39,004 nt of DNA from Chloracidobacterium sp. (GCA_025362075.1 JANYIL010000217.1:1-39004); one strand, 5' to 3'; counted from the first letter of the stretch, positions 26,209 through 34,517 are shown. Numbers and translations are program-made. Notes: generated from the letters alone by a model not told the origin.

Positions 26209-27162
26209 ATGTTAACTTACACACCTACAACTGTTGCACATATATTGAACGAGCTTCGTAAAGTTATCGTCGGGCAGGATGACGTTATTGAGCAGATACT
26301 GGTCGCGGTCCTCGCCGAGGGCCATGCATTGATCGAGGGCGTGCCGGGGACGGCTAAGACGCTGACGGTCAAGACGCTTGCTCAGATCATCGGGGCGCAG
26401 TATTCGCGGATCCAGTTTACGCCCGACCTGATGCCGTCGGACATAACGGGAACGAACGTTTTCAATATGCAGACGTCTCAGTTTGCCCTAAGGCAGGGGC
26501 CAATATTCACAGACATTCTGCTGGCCGACGAGATCAACCGGACGCCGCCGAAGACGCAGGCCGCGCTGCTCGAAGCGATGGAGGAACGCCAGACGACGAT
26601 CGACGGCGAACGCTATCCGCTGTCGCCTCTTTTTACGGTACTCGCGACCGAGAATCCGATTGAGTATGAAGGCACGTACCCGCTGCCAGAGGCGCAGCTT
26701 GACCGGTTTTTGATGAAGATATTGATCGATTATCCGCAGGCAGCCGAGGAAGAGGAGATCGTCGCGCGTTGGGACGCGGGCTTTAATTCGCGTAATTTGC
26801 AGCATGTGCAGATCACACCTTTGCCCGACGCAACGGCGATCCAGCGATGCCGGATGGAGGTCCGCGAAATGCGGATGGAGCCGGGCGTGCAGAAATACGT
26901 CGTCGAGATCGTGCGTCGCAGCCGCAGCCACCCGACGATACTCTACGGAGCAAGCCCGCGCGCATCGGTTGCTTTACTGTTGTGTTCAAAGGCCTTGGCG
27001 GCGATTCGTGGCCGCGATTTCCCGACGCCGGACGACATCCGCGATGTGGCAATGCCAGTTTTGCGGCACAGGCTGGCGCTGCGTGCCGAGGCCGAATTGG
27101 ATGGAGCGACGGCGGACGCGGTTATCTCGGATATTTTGAAGACTGTCGAAGTGCCGCGTTGA
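26209..27162 (+). CDS. MoxR family AAA+ ATPase
   Basis: [15 protein letters not shown] Walker [36 protein letters not shown]. Confidence 0.95.
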   Translation: MLTYTPTTVAHILNELRKVIVGQDDVIEQILVAVLAEGHALIEGVPGTAKTLTVKTLAQIIGAQYSRIQFTPDLMPSDITGTNVFNMQTSQFALRQGPIFTDILLADEINRTPPKTQAALLEAMEERQTTIDGERYPLSPLFTVLATENPIEYEGTYPLPEAQLDRFLMKILIDYPQAAEEEEIVARWDAGFNSRNLQHVQITPLPDATAIQRCRMEVREMRMEPGVQKYVVEIVRRSRSHPTILYGASPRASVALLLCSKALAAIRGRDFPTPDDIRDVAMPVLRHRLALRAEAELDGATADAVISDILKTVEVPR

Positions 27163-27170
27163 CTGGAGCG

Positions 27171-27187
27171 GCAAGCATCCTGCTTGC
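27171..27187. terminator. Hairpin between convergent moxR and pseudokinase genes; possible terminator
   Basis: GCAAGCA-TCC-TGCTTGC perfect 7-bp stem in a 36-bp convergent gap; no clear U-tract. Confidence 0.5.
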
Positions 27188-27198
27188 GATTCTTTGGC

Positions 27199-28731
27199 TT
27201 AATCCAACTTGGGTTCGCCCGGCTTGCCCGTAGCGGGTTTCGTGCCTGTTGCGGGTTTATCTTTGCCCGGAGTGGTGGTTGCCGGCTTGTTGTTCTTCGG
27301 AACCGGGGTAGCTAGAGGCTTTGGAGTTGCTGACGGAACAGCTACATTCGCGTTGGGGTTTTTCGGCGTCGGCATGGCTTTCGCCGCCGTATTCGCGTCT
27401 TTCTGGACTGGAACGGGGACCAAAATTATCCCGCTGTCCTGCGGCATGAACTGGCTGCCACCGCCGGGATCGATGGTTACGGTTTGACCGCCGCCGTTTG
27501 GTACGTAAGCTGAGGGCGGAATACCATTGATCGGCTGCTGCTGTAGAGACGGAGCTCCGATCGGGGGGGCACCGCCGTTTGCCCATGCGTTGTAGCCGTC
27601 GCCGCCGGGCAGTGTTCCCGGTGGCAGGGCCATAGATCCAGATGATGCGGCGAGAATCTCGGCGTCGGTCATTTCGGGAAGCTTGGCTAGGCTCTCTTCC
27701 TGAGCGCCGGTCGCGGGGCCGATCGGTTGGACCGGCAGGCTGCCGGCGTCCGCGACCAATTGCGTCGTCGGATCCGTCTTTCTGACATAGGTCGCGTAGA
27801 TCAAGCCGCCGGCCAGCAACGAAATTCCCGCGAAAACGATGAATGCCGTCTGCCAAATATTTTTCTTAGGCGCGGCTACAGCCGCCGGGGCTACGGCCGG
27901 AGCCGGTGTGCCACCCGAAAGTAGTTCAAGATCTTCGGCGAACGCGGCCATCGTCGGGTAACGCCTGTCCGGATCGAGGGCCATGGCGCTCAGGATCATC
28001 GGTTCGAGGTCGTCGGGCAGATCGCGGCGAAAGGCCGATAGCGGGGGCGGCGGTTCCTGTTCGCGTTTTTGCTTTACCTCGGCGGTCGTTTTGCCCTCGA
28101 CCGGCGCCACCCCGGCGAGCATTTCGTACATGATCACGCCAAGCGAGAAAATGTCGGAACGCGGGTTCGCAACCGGGAACTGACCGGTTTGCTCAGGCGA
28201 CAGATATCGCGGATCAGCGTCGCGCGGGATACTCAGGTCGTCGCCGCCAAATCCGATCACCTTGACGGAATCAGAGCCGTCCTCGTTCTTAACTAGAAAA
28301 ATATCCGACGGTGTCAATTTGCCGTGAATGACGTTTTTGGCGTGGGCCGAGGCAATTGCGGCCGCCGTTTGTTTCGCGATACTCAGCGTGCGGTCGACGT
28401 CCAGGCTGCCATCGCGGGCGATCAGCGAACCCAGCGTCTCGTCAGGCGCCGACTCAAAAACGCTGTAAACAATACCACGCGAATCGGTGCCAAAATCCGT
28501 TGCGTTCAAAATATTTGGATGCGAAAGCGCAGCGGCATTTTTTGCCTGATCGAGAAACCGTTTGCTCCAGCGGCCATCCATCGCCAGTGCCTGCGGCAGC
28601 ACGCGGATTGTCACGGGCTTGTTCATAAACTCGTGCCGCCCCGAGTACAAGTCGCCGGAATCGCTCTCGCCGATCAGTTCGGCGAGACGATATTTATCCG
28701 CGATCAATTTTCCGTCAAATTCGTTAGCCAT
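27199..28731 (-). CDS. Ser/Thr kinase-fold protein with catalytic residues substituted (predicted pseudokinase), single TM, Pro/Thr/Lys-rich tail
   Basis: Kinase fold retained (LSHPNIL, RYLSPEQ, DIFSLGVIMYEMLAG) but HGKLTPSDI replaces HRDLKPxNI and IGFG replaces DFG; TM IWQTAFIVFAGISLLAGGLIYATYV. Confidence 0.9.
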   Translation of the reverse strand: MANEFDGKLIADKYRLAELIGESDSGDLYSGRHEFMNKPVTIRVLPQALAMDGRWSKRFLDQAKNAAALSHPNILNATDFGTDSRGIVYSVFESAPDETLGSLIARDGSLDVDRTLSIAKQTAAAIASAHAKNVIHGKLTPSDIFLVKNEDGSDSVKVIGFGGDDLSIPRDADPRYLSPEQTGQFPVANPRSDIFSLGVIMYEMLAGVAPVEGKTTAEVKQKREQEPPPPLSAFRRDLPDDLEPMILSAMALDPDRRYPTMAAFAEDLELLSGGTPAPAVAPAAVAAPKKNIWQTAFIVFAGISLLAGGLIYATYVRKTDPTTQLVADAGSLPVQPIGPATGAQEESLAKLPEMTDAEILAASSGSMALPPGTLPGGDGYNAWANGGAPPIGAPSLQQQPINGIPPSAYVPNGGGQTVTIDPGGGSQFMPQDSGIILVPVPVQKDANTAAKAMPTPKNPNANVAVPSATPKPLATPVPKNNKPATTTPGKDKPATGTKPATGKPGEPKLD

Positions 28732-28792
28732 CAGATATTAGAACGCTTAAAACACGCTCAGGTTGCAATTATAATGCCTCAAGCCCCCACGT

Positions 28793-28869
28793 TGCAGAAG
28801 CCCGCACGTTAGTAAGGGCGTAACAGTCAACTTGGATGTTACGCCCTGCTTACGCCGCGGGCTTCTGCA
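28793..28869. repeat. Long imperfect hairpin TGCAGAAGCCCGC...GCGGGCTTCTGCA with inner AGGGCGTAACA/TGTTACGCCCT
   Basis: Perfect 13-bp outer and 11-bp inner arms, downstream of atpE. Confidence 0.9.
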
Positions 28870-28895
28870 TTCATAAGCGGATCTCCGCAGTCCAA

Positions 28896-29213
28896 TTAAA
28901 GCTTGACGAAAACGATGAGCAGTGCAAAAAGCACCAGCGATTCGATCAGCGCGAGGGCGATGATCATCATCGTCTGGACGGTGCTGGCCGCACCCGGGTT
29001 ACGAGCTGCACCCTCTGCCGCACGCGAACCGACGAGGCCCTGGCCGATACCCGCGAGGCCAGCCGCGAGGCCGAAACCGATGCCGCCGCCGATAGCCTTA
29101 GCGGCACCGACGTACGATTCGTTGTAGGGGGCGGCTCCGCCCTGTGCCATTGCGGTAACCGCAAGCAATGCGATCGCCATCATCGCAAAAAATATAAATT
29201 TCAAGTTTTTCAT
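28896..29213 (-). CDS. atpE: ATP synthase F0 subunit c
   Basis: GLAAGLAGIGQGLVGSRAAEGAARNPGA...ALIESLVLFALLIVF, with a signal-like N-terminal leader. Confidence 0.95.
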   Translation of the reverse strand: MKNLKFIFFAMMAIALLAVTAMAQGGAAPYNESYVGAAKAIGGGIGFGLAAGLAGIGQGLVGSRAAEGAARNPGAASTVQTMMIIALALIESLVLFALLIVFVKL

Positions 29214-29436
29214 TTTAAATGTCTCCTGTTTTTATCTAACTCGAAGACTCGGGTTGCGGTCATAAAAACTCGCGCAGGTGGTATTATTTCGCCTCACTTC
29301 CGGTATGCCGCGGAATTTATACTCCGTAGAGTCCGCGTCTCCTGCGTGCGGGCACATCTGATATAAAACGCAAGTTTTCAATCGACCTTGTCCGGTCATC
29401 GTCATTTTGAAACGCGGTAGCGTACAAAAACTAAAA

Positions 29437-30342
29437 TTAAGCATGTGCCGCGATGGCTTCACCGTGGGCCTCATCCGTATGCTCTTCGTCGTGGTGATCA
29501 TGCGGAGCGTGGGTAACCTCGCCGATGTAGATCATCGAGAGCAGCGTGAAAACAAACGCCTGGACGAATGCCACGAATACACCGAGCAGCGTCAGCACGA
29601 GCGGTACGACAAAATGCGTGAATGGCGGTGCCAGATTAGTGATCTGCGTAAACACCTGTTCGTCCGAAAACATGTTTGCAAATAGCCGAACGCCGAGCGT
29701 AAATGGCCTGATCGAGTTACTGATCAGCTCGATCACAAAGATGAGCGGCGTAATGAACAACGCAATCGCAAACGGCAGTTTCGGCCCGGCGAAATGGGCA
29801 AGGTGGCCGAGCAGGCCGTTTTCGCTGATGCCGATGTAGTTGTAATAAACGAACGACGAGATGCCGAGGGCAAAGGTCACGTTGACCGACGCGGTTGGCG
29901 ACCAGAAGAGCGGAAATTGGCCCATCAGGTTCGATACGAGGATCAAAATGCCAAATGTCGCAACGACCGGAAAATGCCTTGCGCCGTGTTCGCCGATGAT
30001 CGTCGAGATCATGTTTTTGATCGCCAGATATCCGGCCTCCAGCGTCAACTGGCCGCCTTTTGGGTCGTCCTCCGAGAGCTTTCCTTTTAGCAAGCTGATG
30101 ACAAAGACGGTCAATGCACACGCGATCACAAACATTATCGTGTACCACGGAATTGCGTTTTCGACCGTGTAGGGTCCGCCGAACGCTTTTTCCGCCGTCG
30201 TGCCAAAATGTGAGAACACAAGTTTGTTCCACATCGGCTCGGTGTAAGCGACCTGAAATTTATGCACCGGCTCGCCCAGGTAATGGTTAACAAACTGGAC
30301 GATCAGGGGTAATTCGTGTGCTTGTTCTGCAAATAAGAACAT
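29437..30342 (-). CDS. atpB: ATP synthase F0 subunit a
   Basis: LISNSIRPFTLGVRLFANMFSDEQ motif; start reset to 30342 (MFLFAEQAHELPLIVQFVNHYLGE). Confidence 0.93.
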   Translation of the reverse strand: MFLFAEQAHELPLIVQFVNHYLGEPVHKFQVAYTEPMWNKLVFSHFGTTAEKAFGGPYTVENAIPWYTIMFVIACALTVFVISLLKGKLSEDDPKGGQLTLEAGYLAIKNMISTIIGEHGARHFPVVATFGILILVSNLMGQFPLFWSPTASVNVTFALGISSFVYYNYIGISENGLLGHLAHFAGPKLPFAIALFITPLIFVIELISNSIRPFTLGVRLFANMFSDEQVFTQITNLAPPFTHFVVPLVLTLLGVFVAFVQAFVFTLLSMIYIGEVTHAPHDHHDEEHTDEAHGEAIAAHA

Positions 30343-30346
30343 ATGT

Positions 30347-30772
30347 TCAAGACTTCCTGCCAAAAATATTGTTAAAAATGCTGTACATTCCGTCGGCGAC
30401 GACCGCCAGAGCAAAGGCCGAAAGGCCGATGATAACCGCCACAACGGGCACGACACCGGTCGCGTAGATCAGCCAAAGTGCGGCCCCGAGAGCAACGTAC
30501 CGCAGAATGTACCGGACGGCGAGCAGGCTCGGCATCACCCCGGCATAAGCATTGTCAAAAATTGCCCGGGTCGAGCGGTCGAGCCAGAAAAAATTGGCAA
30601 ATGCGAGGATGCCGCCGATCAAAATACCCGAACCAAACCCGGCCGAGCCGAACACAAATCCCGCCGCCGCGGCGATCACTACGAAGGCCGTCATCCAGAC
30701 GAGCAAACGCCGTTTGGTGATCTCATGCGGCTGCGGCCCGCCCTCTGTCAAAATATCCAATTCTTCGTCCAC
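30347..30772 (-). CDS. ATP synthase subunit I-like small membrane protein
   Basis: 141 aa, 4 TM, immediately upstream of atpB (FANFFWLDRSTRAIFDNAYAG). Confidence 0.7.
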   Translation of the reverse strand: MDEELDILTEGGPQPHEITKRRLLVWMTAFVVIAAAAGFVFGSAGFGSGILIGGILAFANFFWLDRSTRAIFDNAYAGVMPSLLAVRYILRYVALGAALWLIYATGVVPVVAVIIGLSAFALAVVADGMYSIFNNIFGRKS

Positions 30773-30852
30773 CCACGAAACCTATATTTTACAAAGAAAC
30801 GTCAAAAATTCAAAAAGGACTACGTGAAATAAGGCACAAAATAAGGGAGGCA

Positions 30853-31221
30853 TCATTTCTCATCATCGCGGTCGAGCAGCGGGCGGATCGCGTTTTTATC
30901 CTTTCCGTTGTTAAAGATCCGTGACGTGAGCCGGAAAAATTGAATAAATCCGATGATCGAGCCAAATACGATGCCACCGACAATTCCCCACGGCGAACTC
31001 CCAAGCAGCCAGTCGGCGATCCAGCCCAGAAAGAGCATGAACGCGATCGCGCTGAAAAACACGATGCCCGCCGACCACGCCAGCCCGCTGCGGCGGACGT
31101 TTTCGGCGGTCGAGACGGGGGCGAATGTTTGCGGCGCGAACGGCGCGGGCTCAGGCTCTTCTCCACGCCCCCATCCGTCTGTTTTTTCCGTTTCGTCGTT
31201 GTCGAAAATACTATTGGACAT
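30853..31221 (-). CDS. AtpZ/AtpI family protein
   Basis: Two TM with FLGWIADWLLGSSPWGIVGGIVFGSIIGFIQFFRLT, typical of AtpZ; first gene of the F0 cluster. Confidence 0.8.
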   Translation of the reverse strand: MSNSIFDNDETEKTDGWGRGEEPEPAPFAPQTFAPVSTAENVRRSGLAWSAGIVFFSAIAFMLFLGWIADWLLGSSPWGIVGGIVFGSIIGFIQFFRLTSRIFNNGKDKNAIRPLLDRDDEK

Positions 31222-31263
31222 TAAAAATAGCCGTTACTCACTGCGTTTGATGGCTGGCTGCGG

Positions 31264-31285
31264 AGCCCTTACTTACGTGCGGGCT
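31264..31285. repeat. Short relative of the 28793 element (AGCCCGCACGTAAGTAAGGGCT on the minus strand)
   Basis: 20/21 identity to AGCCCGCACGTTAGTAAGGGC within 28793-28869. Confidence 0.8.
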
Positions 31286-31295
31286 ACCGACACCT

Positions 31296-32558
31296 TTACT
31301 CTCCGCGTATGATGACAGTTTCGGTCGGTGATTTCAATTCGTAGGTAATGCCGCGCCATGTCATTCGCTTTGAAAGGGCGGCCGCGATGCAATTGATAAG
31401 AAATAGTACGGGCGACAGCAGCCACAATGTGGTTTGCAACCAAAACTGGTGTTTTAGCTTGGCTTTGTAATCGGTCAGGACGAGGCGGACCGCCCGCAGA
31501 CGCAGCCAAGCCTTGCCGACGCTAAAAAAAGTTACCAGAAACAAAACGCTGAGACCGATCCAGACCGGCAAGCTGTTCGTTCGGTCTAAGATAACGATCA
31601 AAAATGCGGCCAGCATCACCGCTATAAAGAGGACCGAGCCGATAAATGACATCAACCACAGCGGCGTTGCGTAGACGCGCGTGATCTTCATTTGGCGGTT
31701 GGTGAACTCGATGGTTTGGAGCAGAGACGAATCCTCGATCGACGCCGTAACCGCCTGTGGGACAAAGACGATTGGCCGGCCGGCCGCGTTCATCGCACGC
31801 GTGACGGCAAAATCGTCGGAAAGCGTTCCCCGCCATTTTTCGCGCATGCCGACTGCGTCAAAGACATCCCGCCGGATCGCCGTCGAGCCGCCCCAACAGA
31901 AATTCGATCTGGTGTTGGACCCGAGGGCCGACGCGATCGAGGCGTTCCAGACGGACCGCATTTCGGAGCCGAAGGTCGGATTTTTTGCAATGTACCAGCG
32001 GTAACCTGTTGCGGCCCCGACGTTTTCATCCTCAAGTGGGGCGACGAGATGGCGAAGCCAATCCTTCGATGGCCGCGCGTCGGAATCGACAAAAACAAAG
32101 ACTCGTGACAGGTCGGCGACATGCAAAACGGCCTCGCGAAGATTTTCGACCTTTTGGCTACAGCCGTGTGCCTTGGGTGCGACGACGAGTCGAGTAGGCG
32201 GAAACACGACCGGTAGGGAGTGTGCCCCAAGACGCGGAAAATCCTGCTTCCAAAGGGGCACACTCCCTACCAGTCGTGTTTCCGCCTTTATTACCTCTAC
32301 GGCCGGATCGGCGGGGTCATCCACGACAAATATGACCTCGTAATCTGGATAATCCTGTTCGATGAGAGCGATCAGATTTTGCTCCAGGCCGTCATCGAGA
32401 CCGCGGCAAGGAACTATTACAGAAACAAAAGGCGTAAATTCGGAGGGTGGTTTTGCCAACTCATCTTCAAAAAATTTAAGGTACGCAAGGCCGCTGCGGA
32501 ACGATTTGAGGCTCAGCCAGACCAGCAATGCGGCGAAGACGTTGAAGACGAATATCAT
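31296..32558 (-). CDS. GT2/GT21-like (ceramide glucosyltransferase/HpnI-like) membrane glycosyltransferase
   Basis: FVSVIVPCRGLDDGLEQNLIALIEQDYPDYEVIFVVDD, VFVDSDARPSKDWL, LSDDFAVTRAM, NRQMKITRVY, C-terminal TMs. Contains a 90-bp in-frame palindromic insert. Confidence 0.9.
   Translation of the reverse strand: MIFVFNVFAALLVWLSLKSFRSGLAYLKFFEDELAKPPSEFTPFVSVIVPCRGLDDGLEQNLIALIEQDYPDYEVIFVVDDPADPAVEVIKAETRLVGSVPLWKQDFPRLGAHSLPVVFPPTRLVVAPKAHGCSQKVENLREAVLHVADLSRVFVFVDSDARPSKDWLRHLVAPLEDENVGAATGYRWYIAKNPTFGSEMRSVWNASIASALGSNTRSNFCWGGSTAIRRDVFDAVGMREKWRGTLSDDFAVTRAMNAAGRPIVFVPQAVTASIEDSSLLQTIEFTNRQMKITRVYATPLWLMSFIGSVLFIAVMLAAFLIVILDRTNSLPVWIGLSVLFLVTFFSVGKAWLRLRAVRLVLTDYKAKLKHQFWLQTTLWLLSPVLFLINCIAAALSKRMTWRGITYELKSPTETVIIRGE
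32197..32286. repeat. 90-bp palindromic element inserted in frame in a glycosyltransferase CDS
   Basis: 32-bp arms GGCGGAAACACGACCGGTAGGGAGTGTGCCCC / GGGGCACACTCCCTACCAGTCGTGTTTCCGCC (31/32 complementary), 26-nt loop, exactly 30 codons. Confidence 0.93.
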
Positions 32559-33874
32559 TGATGTTGGTGGGGATGGATCAGCGGCATGAGATATTCGACG
32601 GTCCGGTGTGCGGCCCCGCGATTGTGCTTCATGACCTCGTGGGCGGCGGAACCGAGCTTTTGCCGGCGTTCGGCGTTAAGGAGCAGTTCGTTAAGGGCAG
32701 CGGACAATTTTTCGGCAGCGTTCCTTTCTGAAACGCTTTTGATTTGCACGAGAGCGTCTTTTTGCATAAATTCGTCAACGGCGGCGGTAAAGTTCGCGGT
32801 GTGCGGCCCTGTAACAATCGCTTTTCCGGCGGCCGCCGGTTCAAAGATGCTCTGGCCCCCGTGCGGGATCAGACTGCCGCCGACGAAAACGATCTCGGCC
32901 AGCGGATACGCCGCCCGCAGTTCGCCAATGCTGTCGAGCAGGATAATTTCAGCCGTCCGGTCGCGGCTCGATGCTGCCTCCGAGCGTCGCACCCACGTAA
33001 ACCCCGTTGCCTTGACCACATCCGCAACCTCATCAAACCGCTCAGGGTGACGTGGTGCTACCATCAGCCGCGGCAGCGCGTCTCCTGACGATTTCCAGAC
33101 ATTCTTAAATGCCTCGGTCACCCACTTTTCCTCTGGTTTATGGGTGCTGGCGGCGATGATCAGCGGGGCTTCGGGAGCGAACCCAAACCGTTCGCGGAGT
33201 TCGCCTGTGAGCGTATTTTCCTGTTCGTCCAGATCGTGGTCAAATTTTAGGTTGCCAGTCACGCGAACTTTGCTGGCACGCATGCCCAGGGACATCAGCC
33301 GCGTCGCATCGGCATTTTCCTGCATAAGAGCGAGATCGACGTAGACGAGTATGCGTTTCATGAAGTGCCCGATCTTGGCGTATCGGCCAAACGAGCGTTC
33401 GGAGAGGCGGCCGTTGACTATCGCGACGCGGCCGTTAGCTTTGCATGTCTCACGGATCAGGTTAAACCAGATCTCGGTCTCCATCAGCAGGAGGATCGAG
33501 GGTTCAAATCGCCTGAGCGCTCGCCGGACCGTCCACCGAAAATCGAAGGGCACGTAAAAAACGCACTCCGCCGCGTCGGCAAAGATCGATCTGGCCACTT
33601 TTTGACCGGTGCGGGTCGTGGTCGAGATTATCAGCCGATGATCGGGCAGCGTCGCCCTTAGTTCCTCGACCAGCGGGCGGGCGGCGTTGGTCTCGCCGAC
33701 GGATACGCAATGAAGCCAGACCACCATTCGATGGTCCGGCTTAAATTTTGGCAGAAAACCGAGCCTTTGGGAGAAGCCCGCAGCATGCTTGCCCCGAAAT
33801 ATCGCGCTCAACAAAAAGAGCGGCAACATCAAGACAAACGCGAGCGTGTATAAAAGGCTGTAGATGACGAACAT
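32555..33874 (-). CDS. waaA: 3-deoxy-D-manno-octulosonic acid (KDO) transferase
   Basis: WLHCVSVGETNAARPLVEELRATLPDHRLIISTTTRTGQKVA; VFVGGSLIPHGGQSIFEPAAAGKAIVTGPHTANF. Confidence 0.95.
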   Translation of the reverse strand: MFVIYSLLYTLAFVLMLPLFLLSAIFRGKHAAGFSQRLGFLPKFKPDHRMVVWLHCVSVGETNAARPLVEELRATLPDHRLIISTTTRTGQKVARSIFADAAECVFYVPFDFRWTVRRALRRFEPSILLLMETEIWFNLIRETCKANGRVAIVNGRLSERSFGRYAKIGHFMKRILVYVDLALMQENADATRLMSLGMRASKVRVTGNLKFDHDLDEQENTLTGELRERFGFAPEAPLIIAASTHKPEEKWVTEAFKNVWKSSGDALPRLMVAPRHPERFDEVADVVKATGFTWVRRSEAASSRDRTAEIILLDSIGELRAAYPLAEIVFVGGSLIPHGGQSIFEPAAAGKAIVTGPHTANFTAAVDEFMQKDALVQIKSVSERNAAEKLSAALNELLLNAERRQKLGSAAHEVMKHNRGAAHRTVEYLMPLIHPHQHQ

Positions 33875-33876
33875 AG

Positions 33877-33946
33877 TTCAAAGTCCAAGATCCAAGGTCC
33901 AAAGTTATCTGAGAAGATCTTGGACTTTGGGCCTTGGACTTTGGAC
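33877..33946. repeat. Heptad-iterated hairpin C (unit ~TCCAARG)
   Basis: TTCAAAG|TCCAAGA|TCCAAGG|TCCAAAG ... TCTTGGA|CTTTGGG|CCTTGGA|CTTTGGA; 14-nt perfect arms CAAAGTCCAAGATC/GATCTTGGACTTTG. Confidence 0.9.
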
Positions 33947-33953
33947 TGCCGAT

Positions 33954-34517
33954 TTATTTGACCCGTTCCATGTACCGGGCTTCGGTCGGGTTTACCTTGA
34001 TCCGCTCGCCCTCGACGATGAATGGCGGAACCGAAAGCGTTACGCCGTTTTCGAGCGTTGCCGGTTTGTTCGAATTCGAGGCGGTCGCACCTTTGAGAGG
34101 CGGATCGGTCCGGGTGACGGTCAGCTCCATCGTCGCCGGTAGAGCGACGCCGATCGGGGTGCCGTTGTAAAACTCAACTTCGATCTTTAAGTTCGGCATC
34201 AACCATTGGGCGGCGTCACCGAGTTCGTCCTCGGTTAGCTGCACCTGTTCGTAAGATTCCGAATTCATAAAATGATGGTGCGAGCCGTCAGAATAGAGGT
34301 AATCCATCTTGTGCTGCTCAAGCGTCACTTTTTCGAGTGTGTCGTTTGAGCGGAAGCGAAACTCGAACGAGTTGCCGGTCACCAGATTTCGCAGCCTAGC
34401 CTGAACCATCGCACGCAGATTGCCCGGCGTATGATGATGAAATTCCATCACGCGTACCGGCACGCCCTCGTGTACAATTACCATACCTTTTCGAATATCG
34501 TTTGCTGAAAGTGCCAT
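33954..34517 (-). CDS. efp: translation elongation factor P, with Asn at the loop tip (PGN)
   Basis: ANDIRKGMVIVHEGVPVRVMEFHHHTPGNLRAMVQARLRNLVTG...PPFIVEGERIKVNPTEARYMERVK. Confidence 0.96.
   Translation of the reverse strand: MALSANDIRKGMVIVHEGVPVRVMEFHHHTPGNLRAMVQARLRNLVTGNSFEFRFRSNDTLEKVTLEQHKMDYLYSDGSHHHFMNSESYEQVQLTEDELGDAAQWLMPNLKIEVEFYNGTPIGVALPATMELTVTRTDPPLKGATASNSNKPATLENGVTLSVPPFIVEGERIKVNPTEARYMERVK

Noticed and set aside
28324-28812. Plus-strand 162-aa ORF
   Set aside because: Antisense to the pseudokinase gene; no recognisable domain or ribosome-binding site.
30343-30456. N-terminal extension of the atpB ORF
   Set aside because: Overlaps the upstream gene's coding region; start at 30342 fits subunit a.
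32197-32286. Frameshift or pseudogene in the glycosyltransferase
   Set aside because: The insert is exactly 90 bp, stop-free, and both flanks continue in the same frame with conserved motifs.
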